From the NCBI RefSeq assembly GCF_036711975.1, contig NC_091975.1, forward strand, positions 3,040,501 through 3,104,500: a stretch of 64,000 nucleotides of DNA. The letters are read 5' to 3'. The stretch comes from Onthophagus taurus (Eukaryota; Arthropoda; Insecta; Coleoptera; Scarabaeidae). The notes beneath the pieces were generated by a model. The model was given only the letters and a program-made list of their open reading frames with translations, was not told the origin of the DNA and did no database searches. Each line of letters opens with the position of its first letter. Position 1 is the first letter of the stretch. Of this stretch, positions 1 to 13,685 are shown piece by piece. Position numbers and translations under genes: made by a program.

Positions 1-3000
1 GGGAAATTAAATTAAACGCTATCTGTTAGTTTAAAAACTTAAATTAAACTGAAGAGCGTCCGTTTTCGTTGGTGTAACTTAACTTTTTAAAGGTATCCTT
101 TTCTTATCTTTTCTTCTTTTTCATACCATTCTCGCGTTGTTGTTTAATTATCTCTTAAATGCCCTATTAATCATCCGCGTTACGTCTTTTTTTAAAGGTG
201 TTACGAAATACCAGCACCCCTGCGAAAAGTTTGTACTTGGAAGTTAGCTTATCTTAATTAATTTTCCGGAAAATTACTGTCGGGTTGAGATTGGGTTAGA
301 AACGACGTAAAGCATTTTTACATTACCGTCTTGAAAATCTTTTTGGCCAAACGTAATTTCACCCTTCATTCGTCCTTTGATTCATAGTCTATCGGCTGTT
401 CGCACGGGTTTCTAATCCGCTTTCCATTCTACTCGGGATGAGCTTTACATAAATTTCCACCCAACGAGAAATATGCTAAGGAAAATATTTACCGGAATTT
501 ATAGCGGTAATCGTAAAGTTTCCAGAAGGGGCTCTCGAGTGGCATAAAAGCCGCCCCCTCAGGTCCCGGTATTAATCTCCGGCATCGAATAATAGAGCAA
601 TTGGAGTTGGGGATGGGGGTGGCTTCCGTTATAAATGTCTGTCGTTTACTTAATTTCTCCAAGATGCTTCAATTGTCCCGGGAGCCCCTCACTGAACCAT
701 CATTCAACTGGGATAATAAGTTGAAAAAGGTGCGTTTTGTTCAGTCAGTTAAATTGACCAAATTTGTAAGTGTTCAGTTCAAAGAAATTATCAACCTTAA
801 ATAGCACTCAATAAAAAAAAAAGTTTAAACTTTTTTGTTCACGAAATTAAAAAGGATACAACGAGATTCTCGCACTCATTAAAACCCTTTTTTTCCTGTC
901 ACCCGATGGAACCTTAATTAAATCCTCCCCTGTATCGATTGCCGTTTCTAATTTAATCCTCTCACCATTACCAAAGTGATTCGGCAGAAACGGATAATTA
1001 CAGAGGAGTCGTAATTGCTTGAAAATTTCAGTTAGCCTCTGTTCAAGTGCCCAAACGCTGAATTATTAATTAACCGAAGAAGAGGACTCCGGCTTCTGTT
1101 CTCAGGAGAGCGAAATTGGAGAGGTTACCCATGTTCAACCGTGGGACTTCTGGGCAAGTTTTGCACCTGTAAGTGATGGTGCATCGAAAGATGCATTAAT
1201 AATGGAATGTGTCTGAAAGCGTTTCCATATCCCACTCACGAACTTTTGTCTCCCGCCTCCAGGTATGAATAACTAAAAGAAAGAAAATGTTAAGAAGTAA
1301 ACCGGTTGGATGTTAGAATGAAGTTGTTTCTTCGCAAAGTAACGAAACATTTAAAAAAATACATTTATATGTCACATTTCGGAATAAATCCAATTAAGAT
1401 ATTAACTCACTTAGATCATCAATTAAATCTTTCCGAGACTTTGCGATAAATCATTTAACCCAAAACTTTTTTTGTTTACCCGTTATTGATACGATCAATC
1501 AAGAGCAAAAAAAAATATCGGTGTGAGAGAGAAAAGTTCTAACAGTAGAAAATAAATCAACTTAGGTATCAAATTAGGTGAGATGGGTGGAAAAAAGCTC
1601 CGGGAAATTTTTTGAAATGATCCTGCGGCAAAGGAAGTTTCAACGCTTAATATCACCACTCGGAGCTCCACTTTAAACTCAACCTAATTAACCTAGTTTT
1701 TACGTGAGTATGCTATGATATAAATGAATCTACCTTATCATTACTAAAAAGGAGATTTTTTTAATTTTTAATTAGTACCCTAATTTATTTTAATCATTTT
1801 ATTATTAAAAAAACAAAATCTATACAATTTCTGTTAAACGTACCAAATCAAAAAACACGGTAACAAGAAATGGTTACAAGACATGGTTACAAGATACGGT
1901 TACAAATACACGAAAGGGTACAAAAGGGAATTCACGCCCTTAAGCGTAAACTCGATAAATTTAGAGGGAATATACGCAATAGAGAATGCCTGTGTAATCG
2001 ATCGCGAGCAGACTTCGAGAGCACCCTCTAGGCGCGTGAAAATTTATGGGTTTCCATTTGGATATTGCCGCGTCGAAGTCGCGTTTCTTCTTCTTTCGAT
2101 AAAGACATCCTTTGTGTCGTATAAAAAATACGGTTCGTAGTAAGCGTCTCGGGTCAAAGGTCACCACAACCATGTATTGTGCGTGTATATAATACATCAA
2201 ATGGATGCGGGAAAAAAGGGGGGATAGCGACTTGGAAGAAGACGTCAAGGTATTTGATGGGATAGCTTTGCTGGGAAGTTTGTTTAACTTCTAAAGTTGA
2301 ATTGTATGAGGATAAAAACAGACGTGTGTGGATTTTATCTGTTTTGATAATAAAAATGGAAAAAAAGTTTCGAAAGTTAGATGAATATTTGGATGATGTT
2401 GAAAGTTAACATTAGTTATATTATTATTGTAATTATTTTGATTAACAAAATTGATCAAGTAAATACAGTAGAATGTTGATAAAGTAATTGCGTGCCACCC
2501 ACGCACTTGTTGTTCCATACAAGTTACGTTAAAGTATAAACCGTATGGGACATGTTACGATTTATATCAGTATGAGTTCTGTTCCAAATGAAATGAAATA
2601 TGCTATGCGAGTGTTTTATAGCAACAGGATTTTTTTGTATAGAGGTCAATATAAGAAACCTCTATGAATTTTAATATATCCACCCCTCGTTTTTGTGTTT
2701 TCGGACAAACGTAATTCTGATAAGTGCGAGCTTGTATAATCCCCCCATTTGCCGCGTCGAAACCCCGAGGGTTTTCTCTTCACGTCTCTCGGTAACCGGG
2801 TATCATTTATTCGGTCTCCCCTTTCGCACCCGTTGGAGTCATTCCCGACTGTGCAACCAGAGAAACGCGGTGGTGAAATCCCGTTGTTTGTGCAACCGAA
2901 GCTTTCACGACCATTATATGCGTCGAGTCCGATAGGGTTGTAACCAAACCCTCCCCCAACTCAAAGCACCACCAACTCCCACAATGGTCGGGGAACAATT

Positions 3001-6000
3001 AAAGGATCCGCGGTGGTGTGAAGTGCAGTGTTGAGGGCTGTTATGCAAACTGTGGTGGGCCTGGTTTTAGTGAAAGCTTTCTACTTCGATATTAAAGTAG
3101 CAAGAATCGCGCTTGTAAAATTATCTCTTGAGATTGCTCGTTATTTTACGAAAATTTCTCGGGATGGTAGTAGGATTAGCCGGAAACTCGTACCTACATT
3201 ACCGGTTACACGCATGGATGATGCCAAGTCGAATTACCAGCAATAATCGGGATTGGTCACCAAGTAACCAGGAAATCCGAAATTGCAATTAGCGGTCCCG
3301 GATATAGGAACCCCAAACGGCGAAGAACGGAAACTAAATTGCCGTTATTTAATCCGAATTAGGGCACGTGCTTGCAAGTTACTCGCGACGCTCCGTCCGG
3401 TTTCAACTCGCTAACTAGAAAACGGAGCCCCCAGCCAGAGGTCGCAACCTGCGAATACGCAAACCGCTGCTTTCAACTTGTGCAGTTCGAATTTTATTTG
3501 TATACCCTTGTTATAACCGCAGTTTTAGCACAAGTTGTATCCTAGAACATTTGTGCTGCTTGATAACACTGTTTTGTCCACAAAACTTGGATCAAGTAAA
3601 CTCCATAGCAAAGAAATACAAATTTAATTGTGAGGTAGAAGAAATCTCATCCATTCACGCAAATGTGTTGCGAGGAGAGCTTTTAAAGCATATAAAGGAA
3701 CTTTGCGACAAAAGGTGCACCGAACAAAGAATAAAGACCGTTTATAGAAGGAATGTTTTTTGGGGCATTCAAAATAGATTTACTGGATACTTAAATCTGT
3801 ACATTTTAGGAGTCTTTTCCATTAACATACCTCTCCGCTCAATTTACGTGCCAATTTAGTAACTCGAAAACTCGCTCCAACTCCCACCTGACTAATGGGT
3901 GAACACGACGCGATCCGAAATGGCCCCAGGACACCTGAACTTCCTACTAAATTCCGACGACAATAACTACGTTGGGCGTCCGATTCCAAGTAGGAATTAA
4001 AGACGCGACTGGACCCACGATCCATAACACGGCGACGACAACGTCTAAACTAAACACATTACACCGAACTAGTCAACAATTAAAGAGCAATTTGCTCGAC
4101 GAGTTATTATAGTAAACGGTTTCATCGTTTCTCCTGCGTATGGGGAGGGACACGCGATGTAATTACGGACCTGTAATGTGCACACGGGCATTATGGAACC
4201 AAGTGCGGAAATTGAAGCGTTTATGTGATGACGACCTCCCTCGTAAGTGTTACAAATAAATTGAAGAGAGGCAAGAAAGGAATTCCGCAATGATAAGGGC
4301 TAAATGGAAAGGGGAATTAAAACTATCAAGTTTAATAGTATGGAGTTGTATTGGTTAAGCTATTTCGCTGATACGAGGGGCGTTTTAATTAAAAATTAAT
4401 CATCAGTGGAGAAGTATACAAATGGTGTAACATCAACACAAACGTATTTGTTGGTTAATATTTATCGATTGTATTATTCATGACAATGGGTATTTAATGT
4501 TTCAAAACTGTATAAATTTCATGAAATATTCAAAATGGATATGGTTTAATTTGGTTGGATATTTGAAATCATCCGGCAGCTTTTTTTTATTTTATGTAAC
4601 AACTCCATCATTATATACAATTTGTATTCATACAGCGCAAGTTGTAAAAAAAATAATGATTTTTCTAATAACTTTTCGTAATTAAAAGTTTTAGCAGACG
4701 TTGGTAGGTTTATAAAATATCCTGTGTAATATTAACAAAGAAAATACAAATCTGGTTCTTTACTAAAGCTCGGATGGAAACTCGTTGCATTTTAGGAACG
4801 AGGTCAACTTTGATGTTTAGAGTATGTGTAAGAATTCCTTATTGGCGTATACGTATTTTCAGATTAAATACCGTAAGTTTAATGAAAACTGCCCCTTTTG
4901 CATCGAAACTCGCCCATAGAAGAACATTCTTACGGTACTTGCGGTTTTAATATAACTATAAAAAAGCTAATTAAAACTTTATCGCAAAACATCGTAGAAA
5001 TTTATAAAATAAACTCAAAATTAGATTTTATATCATTAAAAATAAAACGACAATAACGAGGCGGGTAATGCAGAAAGTTTGTTATAAAAATAAGGTTATT
5101 TCATATATCACACGCTTCGTTTGGCAAAAATGCAATTTCCCGGTGTTTCCAGGTCCGAGTTGTATCCACATACACACCCAGACCTAATTTAATACCAAAT
5201 AATTTTCATTCGCGCTGGTTAGTTCGTTGCACAAGCTAATCTTAACAATTACCACTACTCTATGTGTTTACACGGTTTCTAACTAATTATTCGTTTTCAC
5301 ATGAACAGTTTAAAACCCGTTTTGTTTGTTAATAATTTTAACACTTTACCCAATTTGCCAACTTCGGTTATAATTTTTTATGAAACGAAAGTTGAAGAAA
5401 AGTTTAACACAGGAAAGGGGACCTTTTTCAATTTTGTTTAGAGCTCGTACAACACCGGAGAATAAGGGGGTTTCGTACCCTTATTTTATGTACCTCTAAC
5501 TGCGCAAAAGTGGCGAATTTCCCCATCCTGAGATGGGCCCCCCAACATTCATAAATAACCGTTAGTAGAAAACTAAGAAAACTCTAGAGTTATAAGCGCG
5601 AGTTCTCGCAGATAATGTTTACGATATCTAATTTTAACTTGGATATATCTTTTCTCTGTTCCTTTTGTTACCAAAAGAAACTTCTTCATGTATTCAAAGT
5701 TTTATTGACGTTCATTCATCTCTTGATCTCAAAGCAAGATATTCTTTATTTCACAGGGAGTTAAAAAAATCCTTTTTTCATTAATTCGGACCACAACACA
5801 GAAAGGAAAAAACCTAATTAAACCCCCTCCTTGCAATGCAGAGAAAGGGTATATTCTGGGACTTACTCAGGCGAAACGTAAAAACAACGAAATCACGTGA
5901 ATTCTGTATCATTTGTTAACCCTCATAAAAAAAATCTACAAAAACCCAACCGAAAAAAGGGCGGGTATATTTCGTCGTTCTTTGTTATCCCATCCCGGGG

Positions 6001-9000
6001 CTAAGTTTATTTCTTCGCCCCTTTAAAAATATCACCGCCCCCCAGTTTTAACTTCTTACCGCCCTTTTTAAGCAGAGAAAGGGTGATAATGGGACGTTAT
6101 TTCCTTCGTAATTTAGATACTAACCGAAATTAGTGAGTTTACGAGGGTTGCTGAGATTTCGCGAATTTAAATTTTCGCGGGATTATACAAAATAATTTGT
6201 TATTTAAAAAACAAATAAGTATAAAATAAAATCTCAAAGATTTTTCAGTACAAAAAATAAATGGATTAAAGTTTGGGATTAAATTTAAAAAAAATATAAA
6301 TAATTTCCATTCCATAAAATAATAAAAAATAAATCCTAAAATCGTTTCTGTACTTAGCGGTTGCATCTTCTTAATCCAAATGGGGAATACTCTAAACTAC
6401 CTCCTTAACCGTTTCGAAATGATAACATTCGAAAATCCGCCTTCTAAGTTCTGACAAAGGTCCATTAGTGGTCGGACGAAGCTTTCATTGCAGGATTGTC
6501 TTTGCGGTTGGAACTTACCCCCCGCTTTACCTTCTCTTTCTTAACTCCTCCATTTTGCCCTTCCAGCTTTCTGCTTGGCGGGCAGCAGCGCACGACGTCT
6601 CAATTTCTTGGGAGTTTGCTAAAGTCCTGGAATGCCTGGGTTATCCCTAAGGGGTAAGCGCACGGCCTCGTTAAGAGATTCTATCGTCCCGACGCAATTA
6701 TTAGAAGAAATTTATAAGGCAGGGCGGCGTTCGAATTAATTTCTACGGGGTTGGAACACTTAAGCACAAGTCGGTATTTGGGGAGAACCCCTTTCGCGTG
6801 TAGGAGGGATCCTATTTGTGTGTTGTAATTGCGGATGCTTCGGATTGTTCTATGACTAAAGGAGGATTCGCTATTCCTCGGTATGTTTACGCATGTTAAA
6901 TTTCAAATATATCTTTTTTAACGATTTTTAAAAGTTGTAGTAGAAAAATGGTTACCGAGCAAAAACTATTTACAACGTATTCAATTTTCGGAGGGCGAAA
7001 CGAAGCTCGTTTCCGGGCGCGGAAGCATAGATAAATTATAACAATAAATTATTCGCTATCTGGAACAACTAATGCTTCTCTACGCGTGGGCAGACGTTTC
7101 CCGGTCGTTTTTGGTATCAAGTGATGTATACGAACGTTAAAATTACAATTAGAATAAAAAAGTTGCTTGAAATAAATATCAACGTAGATCCATTTTGTGA
7201 GGGACATTTGAAATGATTCGATTTGGTCTAACGACCTCGAAACAGAGTCCGATGTATCTGTTTCTTTTGGGGCATGGTCAGCATAAAAAGGCGGATTACA
7301 CTGGAGGCGAGTCATCTATCAATTTAACAATGCCCGAGTTGCTACAGCTCGCCGTGACCCCTCACCACATTTTGTACTTTTTTTGCTAAACCCCCTTCAG
7401 GCTTCACCTACACTACACGAGATACGCCATAAATAATTCATCTCGCTCTAGATAGAACTAACAATTCCATTTTTTTTTTAATCTCTACGAATTAGTTTAA
7501 TTTAACTAAAACTAAATTTGTGGTTACGAACTGTCGGAGGCAACAGCCCAAGAGCAATGAATAATTAATGACGGGTCAAGGGTCGTTGACTAGGCCTAAA
7601 CCCGTCCCCAGAAGGGATTCCTAACAACTCATTACGAACGTTGGAGTGTTTCCCTTGGGTGAAGGCGAATTTCGAATGCACGAGATAATTCCTTGGGACA
7701 CCATCTGCGGCCTTCGAGTCATGTTTATTCGGCTTTCCCTTTAAGAATAATTGTCCTGGGCCCGGATCGCTATCTAGGTTAATTGACCACTTCAGTATTT
7801 CAAGATGTCCGGCCCTCAGACCACAAGGGATTTTAACGGAATATATGCTCGCTACGACGAAAGAAAAGTTAAAATTCCATTTTATACAGTTTGTTTTTAA
7901 ATTTAGTTAGTTTAGGTTGTGTTGTTTGAGTCTCAAGAGGAAAATTAAAACTAAACTTTGAACATTGTATGGTAAAATCTAGCGTTTACGAGTTTTAGTT
8001 TTAATGTTTGTCACTTTCCGTTTAAAGGTTTGTATCATTTAACTTTAAGAGCAGAATAAATTTTTTCTAAGAGTTATTTTGAAATCAACATCATGATTTT
8101 AATACAACCCTTAAAAAAGTACAATTGTGAAGATATCGTTAGAAAAGTTTCTACAATCTTCGTGGAATGAGGCAAAGGAGATAACGGGTATAATCTAGTT
8201 AGCACATTGTCAGGAGTGGACCGTTTCAGTAGATTGCTTTAATTCCTGTTTCAGCTTTTTCCACGAACGGGGCACACTCCACTCGCAGATAGAGGAGGAA
8301 CTTTCCATTTAGATGCAAAGTGGCTAATAATGGAAAACCAGAACTGAACACTTAAAGCTCGCGCCTCGGCGAAGTTTGACTTTACGTACCGCGATAATAA
8401 AAAGGAGTATTTTCAAATGAAGTGTACCTTTGTCGTAAATTGAAATTAACGTGGTCGGGTAGCGTAATGTGGTAGTTAGGGAGTTTGTCAACACGCCCTA
8501 CAACATCCTAACTCGACGCTTCTAATTCGAATATATGACCCAGAAACAATTAAGAAGTGCCGCCGCCTCTGGGGCGTCTTCAACGGAAATTAATAGGGCC
8601 TTAATTTTCTGCGACAAACACTCCGCTTCCGACCGATAAGGACGGATCATGGAATCCACTACCGCCTTCAACCTTCTGTGTGGTATAACTGTGCAACTGT
8701 GGGTGAAAGGATAATTTATTAAGCCGTTGTTCTTTTTCCACCAAGCGGAAAAGCAATTTTTCCCTAGTGTCCTTTTCATCTCGACTCGGATATATAACGA
8801 GATTAAATTATTTCAAGTAGAGAAGCTGACCCCGCGAGTGGAAACTGGAGATATATAATTAGAACTAATCCTCCAAAATACCCAACCCTATTCCCCTGTC
8901 TCTAAACCCGACCTCACCGCACGATTAGTCGATTAGCTTACAAAACGGCAATCTAATTTAACCAAAATCAAATTTATAATTGTATAATTAGATTTACTTT

Positions 9001-9984
9001 TTATTTCAAGGATTAAAACGATTGTCGCCGAAATTTATCGACCGTAAACGGCAGAAAAAGCAAACCCCAGATTATAACTCTTCAGAGCATTTGGGAGTTT
9101 GCCAAGTTAAGGCTTGAAAATCTTGTCAAGTCAATTCCGATCGTGATTGCAAGGTTGTTCAACTGGAGCGTGGTAAAGCTGTACATTGATTGAAGCCCCA
9201 CCCGAGGAAAGAACTTCGATTTTCTTTGAATGTACACTACGATTGAAATTTTTAACGTCTCAGCATCATCAAAGATATACAAGATACAAACACATAAAAA
9301 GTGAAACACAAAAAAGAATTAATTTAATAAAGGAATGGTTTTAAATCGAAAAATAATCCTCCCTTATAGTGACCGAACGATCCTCCACTGAGGGTGTAAT
9401 CGAGTTTTTCCAGTTTAATCCCCGCTTCTTAGAGCGCAGTTTTACGGGGCCGCGAAATTAACTTTTAAAAATTTAAAACTCGTTAAAAGTCGGTTAGCGC
9501 GCTCCTCCAAAACATAAAATTCTCAAAACTGCAAGCGCAGGTTAGCTTTATGGGGTTGTAGTTCTCGCCGGGCAGTGCATAAATGGCCCAACTCTCATCC
9601 TCCCCCCGATAGTCGTTAAGATCAGGCGTCTCTTAATGCTGGAAGTTACACCCCTAATACATCAAAAAATCCATAATATTTAATGATTTATTTACTCAAG
9701 AAATTGTTAAAGATTTTCTTTTAGATTATCCCTTTAAAGACGACATTAATTCAATTCATACCCTTTTGATCACAAGCCCGATTTAGATTTATCCCGATTG
9801 AACGCCTCGTTCTATCCTCAATGAGCCCTACACGTTCCATCTTCTGTGGGAAATGTTATAAGAAAAAGGGGGGGATTCAGAAACCTACCTTCGCGGCTTC
9901 ATCCGGCCACGTGCACTTTGAAAAGACGACGTGGTTTTGAAAAGACGGATTGCTAATGCAATTTCACGGGCGTCGCAACGAAGG
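1..9984. other. Gene-free stretch, nothing recognised
   Basis: No reading frame here resembles a known protein, and none is longer than about 100 codons. No tRNA or rRNA was recognised. By eye it is richer in G+C than the 13-30 kb region, with blocks of C or G runs. The only repeat noted is a short run of about four 14-bp units with the core GGTTACAAGA at roughly 1859-1910. It could be intergenic DNA, a long intron of a gene whose exons lie outside the window, or regulatory DNA. The sequence alone does not decide. Confidence 0.5.
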
Positions 9985-10150
9985 CGATGTCTGTTGAAAG
10001 TTGATGTTCATGGATAGACGAATTCCATGGAAAGTCGACACCCTAAGAAAGTCAACACTCTAAGAATGTCGACATCCTAAGAAAGTCGACATCCATGGAA
10101 AATCGATGTCCATTTAAGCTTGACCTCCACTGAAAATCAACGTAGATTTT
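9985..10150. repeat. Degenerate minisatellite, unit about 17-20 bp
   Basis: About seven imperfect units of the type GAAAGTCGACATCCTAA follow one another. They vary at the CGA/CAA and CATGGA/CCTAAG positions. No coding content is seen. It is a local tandem repeat. Confidence 0.6.
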
Positions 10151-10517
10151 TTGTAGGTGACATCCCACCGGAAATAAAAGTCTTTAATAAAGCTCCTAAA
10201 ACAAAAAGCACTCTAACAGATTGGAAACATCTATAGTGAAGTTTTTAATCTTGAGTTATGTGTAGTTTCAAAAGACGGTTGTCAATTCGAAGTATATGGT
10301 AAATTGAACGGTTTTTCAATCGATTCGATTTTAATATAACGTCCGGACCACCTGGGTCTATCTCCCTTCTCCTTCTCCCTCTTTGAAGATGTTTCCACGA
10401 CAGTTTACGATTAATCTTAACTTATCGAAAATTCAAACAAAGCGTGTATCGGACGTTAAAAATTGAACCATCTATTTGATACATTTTCTATTAAATATTT
10501 TTATCGCACTTTTTAAA

Positions 10518-10762
10518 TACAGTAGAAGCTCGATATTACGAAACAGGAAAAGAATAAATTAAGCATTTGCTAATTCAAAGTGTAAATAGTAGTTATGTGT
10601 GACGTCACGAACGGGCCTTCGAGCTACGTACCTGTTCCCGGGATGTAGTGTCCTCTTAGATTCTACCGTCCTTGGTAGAAATATAAAGCCATAAAACCGA
10701 GTTTTGGCTATAACGGACACTACCTTTCCCGTATTAGTCCGTTATATCGAGGTTTTACTGTA
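10518..10762. mobile_element. Tigger/pogo-like MITE, 245 bp
   Basis: The left end reads TACAGTAGAAGCTCGATATT. The right end, read in reverse complement, is TACAGTAAAACCTCGATATA. These are imperfect terminal inverted repeats of about 25 bp, starting with CAGTA and bordered by TA, as in pogo/Tigger members of the Tc1/mariner superfamily. The interior has no transposase reading frame, so this is a non-autonomous copy. Confidence 0.75.
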
Positions 10763-13150
10763 CTTTTTATCTTGGATTTTATATTGAGAATGTTGTATCG
10801 TTGTCGTCGTCTTCGTTCCGCCCCGAAGCTTTATTTTATTATCGTCGATTCCAAGCGGATCGGATCGCAACTTTTTTGCCTCGATTTCCATATCTCGGCT
10901 TCAACTCGGTTTACATCTGCACCATCCCTTCGGGAACCATCTAATCGTACTTTCAGTGACAATCTGTCCATTTCCGAACGGTTTCTAGGGCTGTTTCCGG
11001 TGCCACCTTCGGCCTCTTTGTTTCCTCAGGTTCGTTTTTGGAGTACATTTACGGAACGATAACCGGTTCAATTTTCTGTGAATCGAGTCGATTCGACTCG
11101 GAAAATAGGTATCTAAAAGTAGATGATATATTAAGTAACTAGTAATAACGGGTGGATTTAGTGGATTCAAAATGAATGCGTTTTAAATTAAAATTTGCGG
11201 GGAATAGAAGTTGCAAGTTTTTAATAACGTTCCCTTCACAAGAAGAGGTATGAACTCGAGATTTTTTCGACGTCGTCACTAGAGATCAGTTTCCGCTCCA
11301 CAGTTTGATTCATATCTCCCTGCAACAATTCTATGAAGAGAGGTAATAACGAAAGTATTACATTCGAAACGTTACATTCATAAATTGTTATTATGCCGTA
11401 GACACAGTTTGGCTTTATAAAAGTAAATTCAGAGTGCGGCTTTATTACGCGGGACCGTGATGGGTTTAAAACCGTCGGTGCGTGCTGTTCTGGTTCCATT
11501 TCGGGGTTTAAAACCATATCCCAAGGGATATTACGTGTTTATTGATCCCGTCCGACGCATGTTTCAACGTCATATGGAATATTAATGCGGCCTGGAAATT
11601 ATTGCACCAATTTTTCTTGTTTGAGTTTTGGGAATTAGACGTTTTCGGAAGATATGGGTAGCAAAGACGGAAATGAAGTTAAAGTCTACGTTAAGTGTAT
11701 CCACAGAGTTTGAGAAGCAACTTTCTCAACTACACCAAATTGACGTAACCGGTACACGAAAAGGAAATTTACCAGACGAGCACCGAGGTTTGAATCGGCC
11801 CGAATTCGAGACGTTTTAGGTAGCAAAAGTCGCCCTAATGCAGGTAATTTAAACTTCTCGTCTAATTCCAAAGTTTTGCACATTACAACCGCCGGAACTT
11901 AAGACGCGTACCTAATTACCTCGGATAACTCATTGTGCCCATTCTTCTTTAATGCACTACTACTGATTTTAATTGCATCTTATTCAATCTTGTCATCATT
12001 TCAATGTGATAGTTTGATCGGCGCTGCGGTGATAACATCGAGGACCTGAGCTGATGGGGTCTTGAACATCTTCTTAAATAACTGTCATTATTTCTGGCTT
12101 TATTAACTTCAAAGATTTTTGATGGTCTCTAAAAAATATTATAGGATAAGTTATGTCAAGAAAATTTTGCTTTCTTTTGCCTGTCTGATATAAATAAGAC
12201 AAAACATAAAAGAAACTTAATATATTGAGTTGATTACCTTTAACATTTACCATGTCTAAATAAATTTATGCTTGCACATACTGAAAAAAATTTTTCATAA
12301 AGCATTTAACGGTTCGTTATTAAATTTTTTTCAGCATTAATGAACAGTCAAAAAATATGAGACCAACCGGCATAGAATTTTTTTGTTTGAAAGCACGTAG
12401 TCGACGAAATCCCCAATTCGCTCCGGAACATGACATAAAAAATTCAATATTGAAATGGGACGGGCGAAAAAAAAATAATTTATTGGGTATTAATAATTCG
12501 GCGGTGGTGGCGGCGGCGTCGCGGCGCCGAGCGTCATAGATTTCAACCCGGATATTGCGCCGAACAATAAATCAGTCAAAACGTAGCTGCCCGTTTGCAA
12601 GACTAAATCTAATGAATGACGTGGAGCCCGTTGAAACCGACGCTTCCAATTTTGAAATTTTTCAACACCAAACCACCGACCGAAATTGAACGATCCCGCT
12701 CTGCGTGTACGCAATTTCCGTTTTATTACAAAAATCTTTTCATTTAATCGATTTAAGCAAGAATAACACATCACAATCCTCGTATTTACCAAACAACTAA
12801 TTACGAGCAGTCGAAACAACGCGGGGTGTTTATTATTATACGTCAGCGTTCCGGGGGGATCTGGGGAGCGCTAAATTCAAAATGAAACGTGCGCCTCGAC
12901 GCAACGTTCGCATTAATGCAAATGTAACCGGTTGCGCGAATTTTGCGGCCAAAACGTGCTGTTCGCCGGGGAGAGATCCGTAATTTATCGCCCGACCGAA
13001 TTAGCATTGCGAATTCAATACGCGACTGCCCCTAAAAATTACACTTTAATCGATCTCGCACCGTTTATTGACGTATAAATGATGATATTGATAACTCAAT
13101 AGAACAAGTCATGCAAATTCACTATTTACGCGTACACATATTTAGCAATC
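10763..13150. other. Gene-free stretch
   Basis: No supported gene. A 96-codon frame at 10772-11062 begins at TTG and resembles nothing known. A short GGC/GCC-rich triplet run lies near 12500-12530. The segment 12830-13030 is locally GC-rich. Confidence 0.45.
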
Positions 13151-13475
13151 ATGATCTAGTGAAAGACTTGAGGAACCAAATGATCTGTATGAGAATAGAC
13201 AGCAAAATACGGATATATGTACAAGCCGCGTATACGATCGATAATGACATACGGAATAAAAGTAAGGGTAGAAACAAGCAAAACCAAGAGCATGCTACGA
13301 GTGGTTGAGATGAAGACACTAAGATCAATTGCAGGAAAAACAAAATGGACAAAATGGAATCAATGCAACGTTCTAGACATAATGAGATGGGGAAGACAGC
13401 GAAAAAGACAATGGCATAGTCAGATAATTATAATTAACAGATCGGCGGATCTCCGATAAGAAGAAGAAGAAATGA
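13150..13475 (+). mobile_element. LINE (non-LTR retrotransposon) 3' fragment
   Basis: Conceptual translation gives the C-terminal part of a LINE reverse transcriptase ORF, shifted between two frames. It includes peptides such as IRSIMTYGIKVRVET, SKTKSMLRVVEMKTLRSIAG and DIMRWGRQRKRQWHS. These match the conserved tail found in many insect LINEs (…RPIMTYG.E…, …LR.VEMK.LR…, …GR.RKR.W…). The piece ends in a short GAAGAAGAA tract, like a LINE tail. It is 5'-truncated and cannot be active. It lies about 200 bp upstream of NAXE. Confidence 0.8.
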
Positions 13476-13685
13476 TACGTAACTATCGTATATTATCAGC
13501 GAAACATAAATGTTTTATTAATCATTTAGTACATGATTTTAGAAATTTATAAGAAAATAACTTTTTGTACGCACATTGTATGTAAATATACTTTTAAAGC
13601 ACGCCTTGTATAAACATAACAGAACGTATCCAAACTTGTCAAATAAAATTTTTGTGGTTATGTTGTAATAAAACGCAAAAACCAA

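Noticed and set aside
10772-11062. 96-codon frame next to the Tigger-like MITE
   Set aside because: Starts with TTG, has no homology that I recognise, and the opposite strand is also largely open. Probably chance in a GC-richer patch.
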